Positions 39,090-47,818 of a DNA stretch of 64,000 nt are shown piece by piece. The notes beneath the pieces were generated by a model. That model did no database searches, was not told the origin of the DNA, and saw only the letters and a program-made list of their open reading frames with translations. Where the stretch lies: assembly GCA_963846775.1 (NCBI GenBank), contig CAWJXB010000006.1, forward strand, positions 372,001-436,000. The letters are read 5' to 3'. Position numbers and translations under genes: made by a program. This DNA is from CAVYXA01 sp963846775 (lineage in GTDB: Bacteria > Verrucomicrobiota > Verrucomicrobiia > Chthoniobacterales > UBA10450). Positions within the stretch are counted from its first letter, which is position 1. The number at the start of each line of letters is the position of its first letter.

Positions 39090-40154
39090 TCACCGTACTT
39101 CCACTTCGATCGGCAGCAGATGGTTTATCATGTACGTGCCGCGATCGGGATCGCGTTCGACCGACTGAGTTCGATCGCGCGAATCGGTCGCGCGCGCAAT
39201 TAGCGTGGCTTTGCCTGCCTTCGCTGGCGTTTGCCAGACAAATTCCCAAAGCCGCCACGTATTCGGTTTCGACTCGCCCAACAGTGTCGCGTTCGACCAT
39301 GTCGATCCTCCATTCGCGCTGATCTCCACAGTTGTAATTTCACCATCGCTCGTCCATGCGGCGCCATGAATTCGGTAGATTGAATTCGCCGAGATTGTTT
39401 CTCCTGCAACCGGCCGCGCGATTTCGGCTTTCACCTGCATCTCGCGCAATGGGACCAGTTCGTTGTTCCGCCAAAACGCGTAATCAAGCGTCTGATAATA
39501 GCCGTTAAATGGACGATCGATCACGATGATCCGCGTGAGCCATTTGATCGACGCCATGGCGTACCAGCCGGGCACGATCGCTCGCACTGGAAATCCGTGC
39601 TCCGTCGGAAGATCGATATCGTTCATCTTGTGGGCTAGCAACGCGTCCTTGCGCGCCTTCTCGAGCGGAATGCTCCGCGCGAATTTCAGTTCGCCGGCTG
39701 GCGCTTTCGGGTCATCGACTCTCCCATGGTCTGCGCCTTCGAGAATGACCTCGCGCGCACTCGCCTTCACGCCCACACGCTCCAGCAAGATCGACAGAGG
39801 CACGCCGGTCCATTCCGCGTTACCGACGGCACCCAATCCCCATTGCACGCCCTTAACTTTCGGCTCGAGAAAAGTCCGGTTGTTCCCGGCGCATTCGAGC
39901 ATGACCGGCACTTTGCGCGACTCGAGCCGAATCAATTCGTCGTAGGAAATCTGGAATGGCTTTTCTACTTCACCCTCAACGCGCAATCGCCATGCGTCTC
40001 TGTCGATCTTTGGAATCGGGAAATGTGTGCGGACATAAAAGGATTTCGTCGGCGTAATGAAGCCATCGAGCGTTTCAAACGGCATCTCGAGATTGGGCGG
40101 ATCAACGCTTCGGACAATTTTACCCTCGCTAAACTTGAGATCGCTAGACTGCAT
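39090..40154 (-). CDS. Sulfite-oxidase-like molybdopterin enzyme
   Basis: A 354-residue protein of the sulfite oxidase/SorA family. The start at MQSSDLKFSEGKIVR is preferred, though the frame is open to 40265. The molybdenum-binding Cys88 lies in VMLECAGNNR. RVEGEVEKPFQISYDEL precedes it, HGFPVRAIVPGWYAMASIKW follows, and an Ig-like dimerisation domain forms the C-terminus (TTVEISANGGSTWSNATLL). No signal peptide or haem domain is visible, so the electron acceptor is unknown. It would oxidise sulfite to sulfate, the product expected from the neighbouring persulfide dioxygenase. Confidence 0.88.
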   Translation of the reverse strand: MQSSDLKFSEGKIVRSVDPPNLEMPFETLDGFITPTKSFYVRTHFPIPKIDRDAWRLRVEGEVEKPFQISYDELIRLESRKVPVMLECAGNNRTFLEPKVKGVQWGLGAVGNAEWTGVPLSILLERVGVKASAREVILEGADHGRVDDPKAPAGELKFARSIPLEKARKDALLAHKMNDIDLPTEHGFPVRAIVPGWYAMASIKWLTRIIVIDRPFNGYYQTLDYAFWRNNELVPLREMQVKAEIARPVAGETISANSIYRIHGAAWTSDGEITTVEISANGGSTWSNATLLGESKPNTWRLWEFVWQTPAKAGKATLIARATDSRDRTQSVERDPDRGTYMINHLLPIEVEVR

Positions 40155-40280
40155 AATAGCTGGCCAATTAAGAGGCAGAGAAGGCTGTGGGCAAAACGAA
40201 TTCTCGATCGCGCGAACGTTCATACCTGTATTCCGCCAGCCGCATCCGCTAACCCGATCATTCAAAACGCTCTAAGCCTC

Positions 40281-41270
40281 TCAGTACCGCTCGGCGCGTT
40301 CGAGAAGCGGTTGCCACCAGCCTGGATTGTCGATGTACCACTGGATTGTGTCGGCCAGACCATCTTGGAAATTGTGGCGCGGCTTCCAATTCAATTCGCG
40401 CTCTGCGAATGAGGAATCGATGGCGTAACGGCGATCGTGGCCGAGGCGGTCTTCCACAAAGGAAATGAGGCGATCGGGTTTGCCAAGCTTCCGCAAAATC
40501 ATCTTCACAAGGTCGAGATTCACCATCTCGCTATTGCCGCCGAAATTGTAAACCAAGCCCGGTTTCCCTTCGAATAACGCCGCCACGATTGCCGCGCAAT
40601 GATCGTTCACATGAATCCAGTCACGCACATTTTTGCCGTCGCCATACACCGGAAGAGGCTCGTTCCGGAGAGCTTTGATGATCATGAGCGGGATCAGTTT
40701 TTCCGGAAACTGATACGGGCCGTAGTTGTTCGAGCAGCGCGTCACGATGACGTCCTGTCCATAGGTTTTGTGGCAAGCGAGCGCCAACAAGTCGGCGCCG
40801 GCTTTGCTCGCAGAATAAGGCGAGCTCGGATCGAGCGGACTTTGCTCGGTGAATTTCCCGGTCGATCCGAGCGAGCCATAGACTTCATCGGTGGAAATTT
40901 GAATGAAACGCTGGACGCCATGCCGCCGGGCGCAATCGAGCAGGATGCTCGTGCCAACCACATTCGTGTGAATGAAATTCATAGGCGAATTGATGCTCCG
41001 ATCGACATGCGATTCGGCGGCGAAATTGATCACGGCATAAAACTGGTGCTCGGTCATGAGCGCGTCCATCTGGTCGGCAAGGGCGATGTCGGCTTTGAAA
41101 AATTCGTAACGCTCGCCATGTTCCTCGACCACGCCATCAAGGTTGGCGGGGTTACCGGCGTAGGTGAGGACATCGACATTGGTCACAAATGCCGGTTTGT
41201 AATGTTGCAAAATATAGCGAATAAAATTGCTCCCGATGAATCCGCAGCCACCGGTTACCAAGATGCGCAT
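40281..41270 (-). CDS. rfbB: dTDP-glucose 4,6-dehydratase
   Basis: A 329-residue short-chain dehydrogenase converting dTDP-glucose to dTDP-4-keto-6-deoxyglucose, the precursor of rhamnose and other deoxysugars. NAD-binding GGCGFIGS is at 7-14. The catalytic Thr127-Asp128-Glu129 lies in STDEVYGSL, and Tyr152 and Lys156 lie in YSASK. The start MRILVTGG is fixed by the Rossmann motif, although the frame is open further. It is divergent from the next gene, with which the start codons nearly touch (ATGCGCAT at 41263-41270). Confidence 0.95.
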   Translation of the reverse strand: MRILVTGGCGFIGSNFIRYILQHYKPAFVTNVDVLTYAGNPANLDGVVEEHGERYEFFKADIALADQMDALMTEHQFYAVINFAAESHVDRSINSPMNFIHTNVVGTSILLDCARRHGVQRFIQISTDEVYGSLGSTGKFTEQSPLDPSSPYSASKAGADLLALACHKTYGQDVIVTRCSNNYGPYQFPEKLIPLMIIKALRNEPLPVYGDGKNVRDWIHVNDHCAAIVAALFEGKPGLVYNFGGNSEMVNLDLVKMILRKLGKPDRLISFVEDRLGHDRRYAIDSSFAERELNWKPRHNFQDGLADTIQWYIDNPGWWQPLLERAERY

Positions 41271-42879
41271 CGCTGCGCGTACTAGCAGCGACCAGGCGGG
41301 CGCGCTAGCAAATTTTCCGACGTTGCGCCGCTCGCTTGAGGAATGGAGAACGCGTTTGGCCGCCGCCGGTTGGGCGCCCTGGCTCATCCTCGGTCTCGCC
41401 ATTTTCCTGCGCTTCCTTCTGCTCGGAATCAAACCGCCGCATTTCGACGAGGGGATCAACGGCTGGTTTGTCGATCAAATGATCAAGGAAGGCTATTACC
41501 GTTACGATCCGACCAATTATCACGGTCCGCTCCATTTCTACACGCTCTTTCTGTTTAAAGCGCTGTTTGGGCGGAATCTCTGGGCCTTGCGCACGCCGGT
41601 TGTGTTGGTCAGCATCGCCTGTGTTTGGCTGGCGCTGAAGTTCGAGCGGCTGGTCGGACGCAGTGTCGCGCGTATCGCCGCGGTCGCAATGGCCGTTTCA
41701 CCCGGCTTCGTTTTCTACGGGCGCTACTCGATCCACGAAATCTGGCTCGTGCTGTTCTCGATGTTGTTTATTTTCGGCTTGCTCGGCCTCCGGCAATTCG
41801 GGACAAACAATTACCTCTGGTGCGCCGGAATGGGCGCGGCCGGAATGATCCTCTCGAAGGAGACCTACATCATTCACATCGGTTGCGCTCTGATCGCATT
41901 TCCCATTTTGTCGATCTGCCACGTGCTCCGGCCGATTCCAGGAAAGAAAACAGCGCGCCAGACTTGGTCGTATGTCGATCTGGCCATGGTGATTGTCGTC
42001 GCCGCCGCCCTCGTCGTTTTCTTTTATTCGGGAACATTCCTGCATTGGAGCGGAGTGAAGGGTTTGTATCAGGCCTACGCGCCGTGGTTCACGACCGGCA
42101 GCGAAGGGCACGGCCATGAGAAGCCGTGGTTCTACTGGCTCGAGGTCATGGCACCTTCTTTCGAATGGGGCCGGGCGGATTTTCTCGGATATGAATTGCC
42201 GGGACTTGTGGGTCTCGCCTTGTGCGTTCTCTGTTTGCTCTACAAGAATGTAAACCTCCGTTATCTGGCGATTTATGGCGTCGGCGTGCTGATGGTTTAC
42301 AGTTATGTGCATTACAAAACGCCTTGGTGCATGATCAGTATCATCTGGCCTTTTCTCTTCATCTTCGGCGCCGGAGTGGTCCTGCTCGCGGGAAATAATC
42401 TAGTCGCGAAAATCGCCGCCGGCGTTGTTCTTACTTGCTCGTTAGGATCGACAATCTGGCTCAATTATTTCCACTGCACGACCGACACCGAACCGTACGT
42501 CTATGTCCAGACCTACAACGACATTCGCAAATTCACCGATCCATTGCTCGCGCTAGCCAAGCGGGACCCGGTCGCTTACCACCTGCCTGGGATGATCATT
42601 CGTTCCAGCTCCTATCCCCTGCCCTGGGTCCTCGGCGACTTTGACGCCGTCGGTTATTACGAGAGCAGTAACGTGCCGGCCAAAATCGACGCCGATTTTC
42701 TTCTGGTCGAGGAAGATAAAATCGGCGCCGTCGAGGGAAAATTGGTCGGCAACTATTACACGGACACGCTTCGAATTCGGTCGTTTCAAGAGCCATCGAA
42801 AGCGTATTTCCGGGCGAAAATCTTCCAGCCGCTTTTTCCCAATCGCACCCCCGAAATCTTTCCGAAAAAGTCCGGATAG
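41263..42879 (+). CDS. Agl23/TIGR03663-like polytopic membrane protein
   Basis: A 538-residue protein with about ten hydrophobic segments. The conserved start of the family is visible: FLLLGIKPPHFDEGINGWFV followed by YHGPLHFYTLFLFKALFGRN, a GT-C-type acidic loop (Asp-Glu) after the first helix. Relatives include the archaeal flippase-associated Agl23 and other GT-C glycosyltransferase-like proteins. It probably uses a lipid-linked sugar in glycan assembly. The start is uncertain: ATG at 41263, or a TTG further in. Confidence 0.8.
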   Translation: MRIAARTSSDQAGALANFPTLRRSLEEWRTRLAAAGWAPWLILGLAIFLRFLLLGIKPPHFDEGINGWFVDQMIKEGYYRYDPTNYHGPLHFYTLFLFKALFGRNLWALRTPVVLVSIACVWLALKFERLVGRSVARIAAVAMAVSPGFVFYGRYSIHEIWLVLFSMLFIFGLLGLRQFGTNNYLWCAGMGAAGMILSKETYIIHIGCALIAFPILSICHVLRPIPGKKTARQTWSYVDLAMVIVVAAALVVFFYSGTFLHWSGVKGLYQAYAPWFTTGSEGHGHEKPWFYWLEVMAPSFEWGRADFLGYELPGLVGLALCVLCLLYKNVNLRYLAIYGVGVLMVYSYVHYKTPWCMISIIWPFLFIFGAGVVLLAGNNLVAKIAAGVVLTCSLGSTIWLNYFHCTTDTEPYVYVQTYNDIRKFTDPLLALAKRDPVAYHLPGMIIRSSSYPLPWVLGDFDAVGYYESSNVPAKIDADFLLVEEDKIGAVEGKLVGNYYTDTLRIRSFQEPSKAYFRAKIFQPLFPNRTPEIFPKKSG

Positions 42880-42907
42880 TCCGCGGTATGTTGAAATGAG
42901 GCGATCG

Positions 42908-42978
42908 TTTAAGCGTTAAATGGTTAAAGCGTTGAAGCGGGTTGAAGAGAGGTCGCTTTAACGGTTCAACGCTTTAGC
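42908..42978. repeat. Intergenic heptad-type repeats (CGTTNAA family)
   Basis: Alternating AAGCGTTAAATGGTTAAAGCG, then TTGAAGCGGGTTGAAGAG and CTTTAACGGTTCAACGCTTT, with partial inverted symmetry. Similar tracts occur at 28199-28238, 33337-33365, 34120-34156, 56500-56533, 62696-62735, 63313-63345 and 63464-63492. Confidence 0.6.
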
Positions 42979-43008
42979 GGCGTAAGATGATTCATCGTAG
43001 GATCGACA

Positions 43009-44934
43009 ATGAAGTGGCTTACAGCGGGATTAATCTTTGTTAGTCTCTCCACCGTCTTCGCCGTGCTTTTGGGATTTGCGGCGCACGGTCTAAGCACGCC
43101 CGCGACGGCCGCGGCGCTTATCGCCGGGGCGCTGATGGCGATCGGCGCTTACATCCAAACGAGCGATCCGCGCGAGAAATCGGGAGCGCCAAAAACCTCC
43201 AATCCATTCGCGCGCTACCGCAACACGTGGCTTTGGCTACTTGGTCTTTGCTTCGCCATGTTCGCCGTGCGCGTATTCTGCTGGCTCATTTACATCGACG
43301 GCGACCACCTCAAAATCCAATCGCCTAACAATCTTGGCGACATTGCCCTGCACATCACCTATATCCGCAACTTCGCCAGCGGCGTCCCATTCTGGCCGGA
43401 CAACCCCATCTACATCTCCAGCAAACTGCGCTATCCCGTCGGTATCGATTTGTTTAACGCGTTGCTCGTCAAAATGGATGTCGATCTTATCCGTGGCCTT
43501 GTCTGGGTCGCGTTGCTCGCGTCGGTCGCCACGTTCTACGCCTTTTATCGCTGGGGCGGCGCGTTCGGGATCGCCGGTTTTCTTTTCAATGGCGGCATCA
43601 TCGGTTTTCAATTCCTGAGCGATCACCAATTCATCGATTACCAGGACACCAACAAGATTGCCTGGAAAAGCATCCCCCTGACGATGTTTGTCACGCAACG
43701 CGGTCTGCTTTACGCCATTCCCGCCGGTTTGCTCCTGCTCTGGCACTGGCGCGAGAAATTTTTGCCGCAACCTCTGGGCGGGGTCACTGACCCCCGCGTT
43801 GACCGCATCGAGGGAGCCGCGGTCACCGCCCCCGGCTCCAACTCCGGGCCGCTTCCGTGGTGGGTCGAGCTTTCCCTCTATGCCTCGATGCCATTGTTTC
43901 ATTTCCACACATTTCTCGCGCTCAGCATTGTGCTGCTTTGCTTTCTCCTGAGCGAGTGTGTCATCGTTTTCATCAACGAACTATCGGCGCCTGCAAACAA
44001 ATGGACCGATCTCTTCGACAAGCTGCCGATCAGCAAGCACGCTGTCGCCCTGGTGGCGAGCTCACTGCTGCCCGCGACCTTCTTCGTTTGGCTAACGACC
44101 GATGAATTCCACGCCCGCTCAATCATTGGGTGGCAACCCGGATGGGTTCAGGCAGTCAAAGGCGACGAATTAGCGAAGCCGTTTCTTCTCTTTTGGTTGC
44201 TCAATTTTGGGCTGTGGGTCCCGATTGTCCTCACTCTGTTCGGCCTCGCCCTTTGGCGGCTGGGCGAAACGGGATTGCCGAAAAAAATCACTCCGAACGC
44301 GGCGTTCCTCCTTTCCGCACTATCGATCTTTCTTCTGGCCTGCTTGGTTCGCCTGGCGCCGTGGGCTTGGGACAATATGAAGGTGCTGATCTGGGCCTAT
44401 TTTATTGTCCTGCCGTTTCTTTGGCGCGATCTGATCGCGAAATGGCCGGTGATCACGCGCGTCGCTGTTTGCGTCGCGCTCTTTGGCTCCGGATTTATTA
44501 GTCTATTCGGCGGTCTCGCGGTGGGCGGTTACGGATTTGCCAATCGCGCCGAGCTCGATCTGGTCCGCGATGCCGTTCGATCTCTCCCGGTCGAAGCACG
44601 ATTCGCCGCGTTCCCCACTTATAATCATCCACTCCTGTTAGACGGACGCAGGCTCGTCATGGGTTACCCCGGACATCTCTGGACCCAGGGCTTCGCCGAT
44701 TACGGCCAGACCCAGGATCAGCTCCGGCAATTGATGCAAGGCTCACCGCAATGGCGAGAGATCGCTCGCCGATTTGGTGTTCGCTACATCTTTTGGGGAC
44801 GCGAAGAGGAGCTCAATTATCCGTTGAGCACACGGCCGTGGGAGAAAACCGCGCTTCTGGTGAAATCCGGCCAGCGCTGGGGCGCGATCTACGATTTGGC
44901 TCAACCACAAACCCACACCAACGGACACGAATAG
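43009..44934 (+). CDS. Large polytopic membrane protein, glycosyltransferase-like
   Basis: A 641-residue protein with about 12 hydrophobic segments. A conserved-looking external loop after the third helix reads NNLGDIALHITYIRNFASGV and then FWPDNPIYISSKLRYPVGID, which is typical of GT-C membrane enzymes that use polyprenyl-linked sugars. The C-terminal 120 residues are soluble (LPVEARFAAFPTYNHPLLLD, later FGVRYIFWGREEELNYPLST) and resemble the C-terminal domain of YfhO-like or DUF2298-like proteins. No exact family is named. With rfbB and the Agl23-like gene it forms a surface-glycan cluster. Confidence 0.75.
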   Translation: MKWLTAGLIFVSLSTVFAVLLGFAAHGLSTPATAAALIAGALMAIGAYIQTSDPREKSGAPKTSNPFARYRNTWLWLLGLCFAMFAVRVFCWLIYIDGDHLKIQSPNNLGDIALHITYIRNFASGVPFWPDNPIYISSKLRYPVGIDLFNALLVKMDVDLIRGLVWVALLASVATFYAFYRWGGAFGIAGFLFNGGIIGFQFLSDHQFIDYQDTNKIAWKSIPLTMFVTQRGLLYAIPAGLLLLWHWREKFLPQPLGGVTDPRVDRIEGAAVTAPGSNSGPLPWWVELSLYASMPLFHFHTFLALSIVLLCFLLSECVIVFINELSAPANKWTDLFDKLPISKHAVALVASSLLPATFFVWLTTDEFHARSIIGWQPGWVQAVKGDELAKPFLLFWLLNFGLWVPIVLTLFGLALWRLGETGLPKKITPNAAFLLSALSIFLLACLVRLAPWAWDNMKVLIWAYFIVLPFLWRDLIAKWPVITRVAVCVALFGSGFISLFGGLAVGGYGFANRAELDLVRDAVRSLPVEARFAAFPTYNHPLLLDGRRLVMGYPGHLWTQGFADYGQTQDQLRQLMQGSPQWREIARRFGVRYIFWGREEELNYPLSTRPWEKTALLVKSGQRWGAIYDLAQPQTHTNGHE

Positions 44935-44960
44935 ATTGCGCGATGGAAGAAATGATCCGC

Positions 44961-45082
44961 CAACCACGCCAAATGACGCCAAGAAGGCCGACGCGTCAGT
45001 CACTAAACCTTGTTAAACTTGACCGGTTAAACCGGTCAAGTTTGTCGAGTGCCCAGCTTTTTGGCGTCATTTGGCGTGGTTG
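44961..45082. repeat. 122-bp nested inverted-repeat element
   Basis: Perfect 22-bp terminal inverted repeats at 44961-44982 and 45061-45082 enclose a second perfect hairpin with 14-bp arms and a one-base loop (45015-45028 and 45030-45043; core CTTGACCGG). The outer symmetry continues imperfectly for about 7 bp outside. It lies between two converging genes, so it could be a bidirectional terminator or a MITE-like element. Confidence 0.75.
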
Positions 45083-45117
45083 ACGGAAATCTTTTCAGTT
45101 TATCCGTGGCCAAAGGC

Positions 45118-45636
45118 TCAGCCGTTCACAAAATAGGCGAACTTCCAGCTTCCGTTGACGCGGCGAATCCCCGCACGGTAGCCATCATAATTCACCGCTT
45201 CATTTGCGAATTGCGGTGGCGCGACCAGGAAGCCCCCTTTCGGCACAAATTTCTCCGAAAGAATCCCCGCCAGCTCTGTCCACAAACCCTGCTCGTCCCA
45301 GTATTGAAAAACTCCGGGGCCGGTCGCACTCGGTTCGAAGCCTGACATCTCCGGCTCTAATTTGTATCCAAAATTTGGCGTCATCATTGACTGAAGCATC
45401 TCCCGGTCGCGTGCTGCGACCGCTTTTCGCAGCCGGCCGACAAAGGCTTGAAAATCGACATCGGTATTCTCTTCGCGAAGTTTGGGCTTGTTTTTTTTCG
45501 TTAAGGCCGCTTGTTTCGCTTTTTCTTTCTGGGCGGGTGATTTGCACCCGGTCAGACCGACCGCGAAAACGAGCACAATGGAAAGAATGATTCTGGTCAC
45601 GCCTAGAGGTTTGTCACGTTTGTGGCTTGGATTCAA
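45118..45636 (-). CDS. Lipoprotein of unknown function
   Basis: A 172-residue protein with a lipobox (IILSIVLVFAVGLTGC, Cys31) and a Lys-rich linker. The C-terminal domain reads FVGRLRKAVAARDREMLQSM, then MTPNFGYKLEPEMSGF and GSWKFAYFVNG, a pattern like NTF2/SnoaL folds. Its start overlaps the 3' end of the PHP gene by 23 bp, so the two are co-transcribed. Localisation is probably the periplasmic face of a membrane. Confidence 0.8.
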   Translation of the reverse strand: MNPSHKRDKPLGVTRIILSIVLVFAVGLTGCKSPAQKEKAKQAALTKKNKPKLREENTDVDFQAFVGRLRKAVAARDREMLQSMMTPNFGYKLEPEMSGFEPSATGPGVFQYWDEQGLWTELAGILSEKFVPKGGFLVAPPQFANEAVNYDGYRAGIRRVNGSWKFAYFVNG

Positions 45637-46402
45637 GGACGACCTGTTCTCTCGCCGCCCCTCCCTCGCCGTGCTGGGAACGCCATCTTTTCACCGGATG
45701 AGCCAAGAAAATGAAATAGATCGCGCTCACCAGATCGACAATTGAGGCGGGCGGACTCGTTAAGCGCATGGGCCCGCTTCGCAGCGCGCTGAACACGGTT
45801 TCGGCGTTCATCTCAGACGGCTTTGGAATGCTCGTGTAATGCTGGCCAAACGCATGCAACTGGTGCGCGTCTGATGTCGCGATGAGCGGTTTGCCGAATC
45901 GTTTCGCCACGGCTTCCGCGCGCCGATTCGGATTCAAAATGCCCCTGTGGAAATGGCAAAGCTCGATCGCGTCGAAGCAATCGATTTCGTCCAGCAAGCG
46001 CGGGCCGATCGAGCCGCCGAACACGTAAAACGGATGCGGAGCGATGACGAAGATCGACCATCCACGCCGCGTCCGAAGCCGGCGCAGATCTTCGAACGTT
46101 TTCAGCTGCGCGATTTCATCGCTGCTAACATTAAGCACGATCACGTCCGCGCCTTGCAAACGAACTTCGGCGGCTGGGATCAGCAAGATTCCCATCGCCG
46201 CGGCATCGGCAAAGACCTCGGCTCGATCGAAAACGGCGTCATGCAAGGTGATGGCCAGCACGCCAAAAGCGAGATCGTGGGCGCGTTGGAGCAACTGATG
46301 CGCCGAATAATCAATCACATCCTTCGGATCATCGAGCGTGTGAATGTGCAGATCAATCTTGATCCACTCTTCCCTATTACTCCTGCTCCTGCTCTCGCTC
46401 AT
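45614..46402 (-). CDS. PHP-domain phosphoesterase
   Basis: A 262-residue protein with metal-binding motifs of the PHP superfamily: DLHIHT (His19, His21), AITLHDAVFD, PAAEVRLQG, IAPHPFYVFGG and the final SDAHQ. Members hydrolyse phosphoesters such as histidinol phosphate, 3',5'-nucleotides or short DNA ends. The substrate cannot be told from sequence. The N-terminus (MSESRSRSNREEW) is encoded by part of a GAGCAGGAG-type repeat, so the start may be slightly further in. Confidence 0.85.
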   Translation of the reverse strand: MSESRSRSNREEWIKIDLHIHTLDDPKDVIDYSAHQLLQRAHDLAFGVLAITLHDAVFDRAEVFADAAAMGILLIPAAEVRLQGADVIVLNVSSDEIAQLKTFEDLRRLRTRRGWSIFVIAPHPFYVFGGSIGPRLLDEIDCFDAIELCHFHRGILNPNRRAEAVAKRFGKPLIATSDAHQLHAFGQHYTSIPKPSEMNAETVFSALRSGPMRLTSPPASIVDLVSAIYFIFLAHPVKRWRSQHGEGGAAREQVVLESKPQT

Positions 46403-46577
46403 GCTCTTGTCCGTAATCGGAATCTAACCGCGGATCGCGCGGATTCCACGGATTCACAAAGCAAGCGGGAGGCCAATTCGAGCAGGAGCGGGAAACAAGG
46501 AGAAGACAAAGCGCTTGCGATGGAGCCCGCTATAAATACCGTTCACTTCTCACCTCTCACTTCCCACGTTTCCGATT

Positions 46578-46658
46578 GCTCGGGTGGTGGAATGGCAGAC
46601 ACGTACGTTTGAGGGGCGTATGCCGAAAGGCATGCGGGTTCAAGTCCCGCCCCGAGCA
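46578..46658 (+). tRNA. tRNA-Leu (anticodon GAG)
   Basis: The acceptor GCTCGGG pairs with CCCGAGC. The anticodon loop is TTGAGGG, the long variable arm TGCCGAAAGGCA and the T arm GCGGGTTCAAGTCCCGC. The discriminator is A and CCA is not encoded. Confidence 0.95.
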
Positions 46659-46763
46659 CGATTTCCGTTACGTGGAAAATCGTTGAATCCTCGAATCGTC
46701 TCGTGGGAGGCTGTTGAAAAACTTTCTGGTCAATTCGCGTTGTGTGATACCTGCGGATTCCTG

Positions 46764-46890
46764 CCCTCACTGCCGCGCTCCGCGCGTGCGTCTCTCCCGG
46801 CGGGAGAGAGGTCACCAAGCGCAATCAGTTTGGACGCGATACCTCTCCCACTGGGAGAGGCGGACGGCGTCAGCCGCCGGCGAGGGAACC
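46764..46890. repeat. REP-like element with two CTCTCCC hairpins
   Basis: CTCTCCCGGCGGGAGAG at 46792-46808 and CCTCTCCCACTGGGAGAGG at 46842-46860, followed by GGCGTCAGCCGCC and flanked by CCCTCAC and GAGGG. It is a typical repetitive extragenic palindrome layout between tRNA-Leu and argF. Confidence 0.7.
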
Positions 46891-46913
46891 AAAACCATTA
46901 TTTCAACAATCTC

Positions 46914-47810
46914 CTAGCGGGCGAGCTCGATCAGGATCGCTTTTTGCACATGTAACCGGTTCTCAGCTTGGTCGAAAATCGTCTGCGCGTGAGCTTCAAA
47001 GGTCTTCTCGTCAATCTCCTGTCCTCGATGGGCGGGCAAACAGTGCATAACCAGCGTGTCGGGCTTGGCCAGTTTCACAACCGAGTCATTGATCCAATAC
47101 GGCCCGAGCTCTGCCTGGCGCCGCGCTTCCTCTGCTTCTTTTCCCATCGACACCCAAATATCGGTGTAAAGCACATCGGCATCTCGCGCTGCCGTTGCAA
47201 CCTGATCCGTACAAACAACGCGCCCGCCTGCACGCTCGACTAAGCCCGTGTCCGGCTGATATTTTTTGTGCGACGCGATCCGAAGCTCGAAACCGAGCTT
47301 GCCCGCCGCGAACAACCACGATCGCGCCGTATTTGAAATGCCGTCTCCGATGAACGCGATGACCTTGTTGTCGATCCTTTCGCGCTTTTCGATGATCGTG
47401 AAAATGTCGCCCAGGATCTGACACGGATGCTCGTCGTCGGTCAGCGCGTTGATCGTCGGGACGCCAGAAAATTCGGCAAACTCCTCAATGTCGCTTTGGG
47501 CGTAAGTCCGAATGACCGCGCCGTGAATCATTCGGGCCAGGACGCGCGCCGTGTCCTTGATCAATTCGCCGCGACCCAGCTGCGCGTCCGCCGCGTTCAA
47601 ATAGATTGTTTCGCCGCCGAGCTCGCGAATTCCGACTTCAAAGGAAACACGCGTGCGCGTGGAAGGTTTGGAGAAAATCAGTGCCCAGGTTTGGCCGGCC
47701 AGAGGTTGCGCTGAAATTTTGCCGCGATTGCTTTTTACTTCAGCCGTTAGCCGCAGGATTCGTTCGATCTCATCTCGCGAAAGCTGCTCAATGCTGAGGA
47801 GGTGTTTCAT
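46914..47810 (-). CDS. argF: Ornithine carbamoyltransferase
   Basis: A 298-residue enzyme forming citrulline from ornithine and carbamoyl phosphate. The carbamoyl-phosphate loop is FSKPSTRTR at 46-54, with Thr where many enzymes have Met. HPCQILGD holds the conserved His, VSMGKE the ornithine loop and HCLPAHRG the Cys-containing lid. It ends the minus-strand group argB-argD-argF, 8 bp after argD. Confidence 0.95.
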   Translation of the reverse strand: MKHLLSIEQLSRDEIERILRLTAEVKSNRGKISAQPLAGQTWALIFSKPSTRTRVSFEVGIRELGGETIYLNAADAQLGRGELIKDTARVLARMIHGAVIRTYAQSDIEEFAEFSGVPTINALTDDEHPCQILGDIFTIIEKRERIDNKVIAFIGDGISNTARSWLFAAGKLGFELRIASHKKYQPDTGLVERAGGRVVCTDQVATAARDADVLYTDIWVSMGKEAEEARRQAELGPYWINDSVVKLAKPDTLVMHCLPAHRGQEIDEKTFEAHAQTIFDQAENRLHVQKAILIELAR

Positions 47811-47818
47811 TTCTTCTC

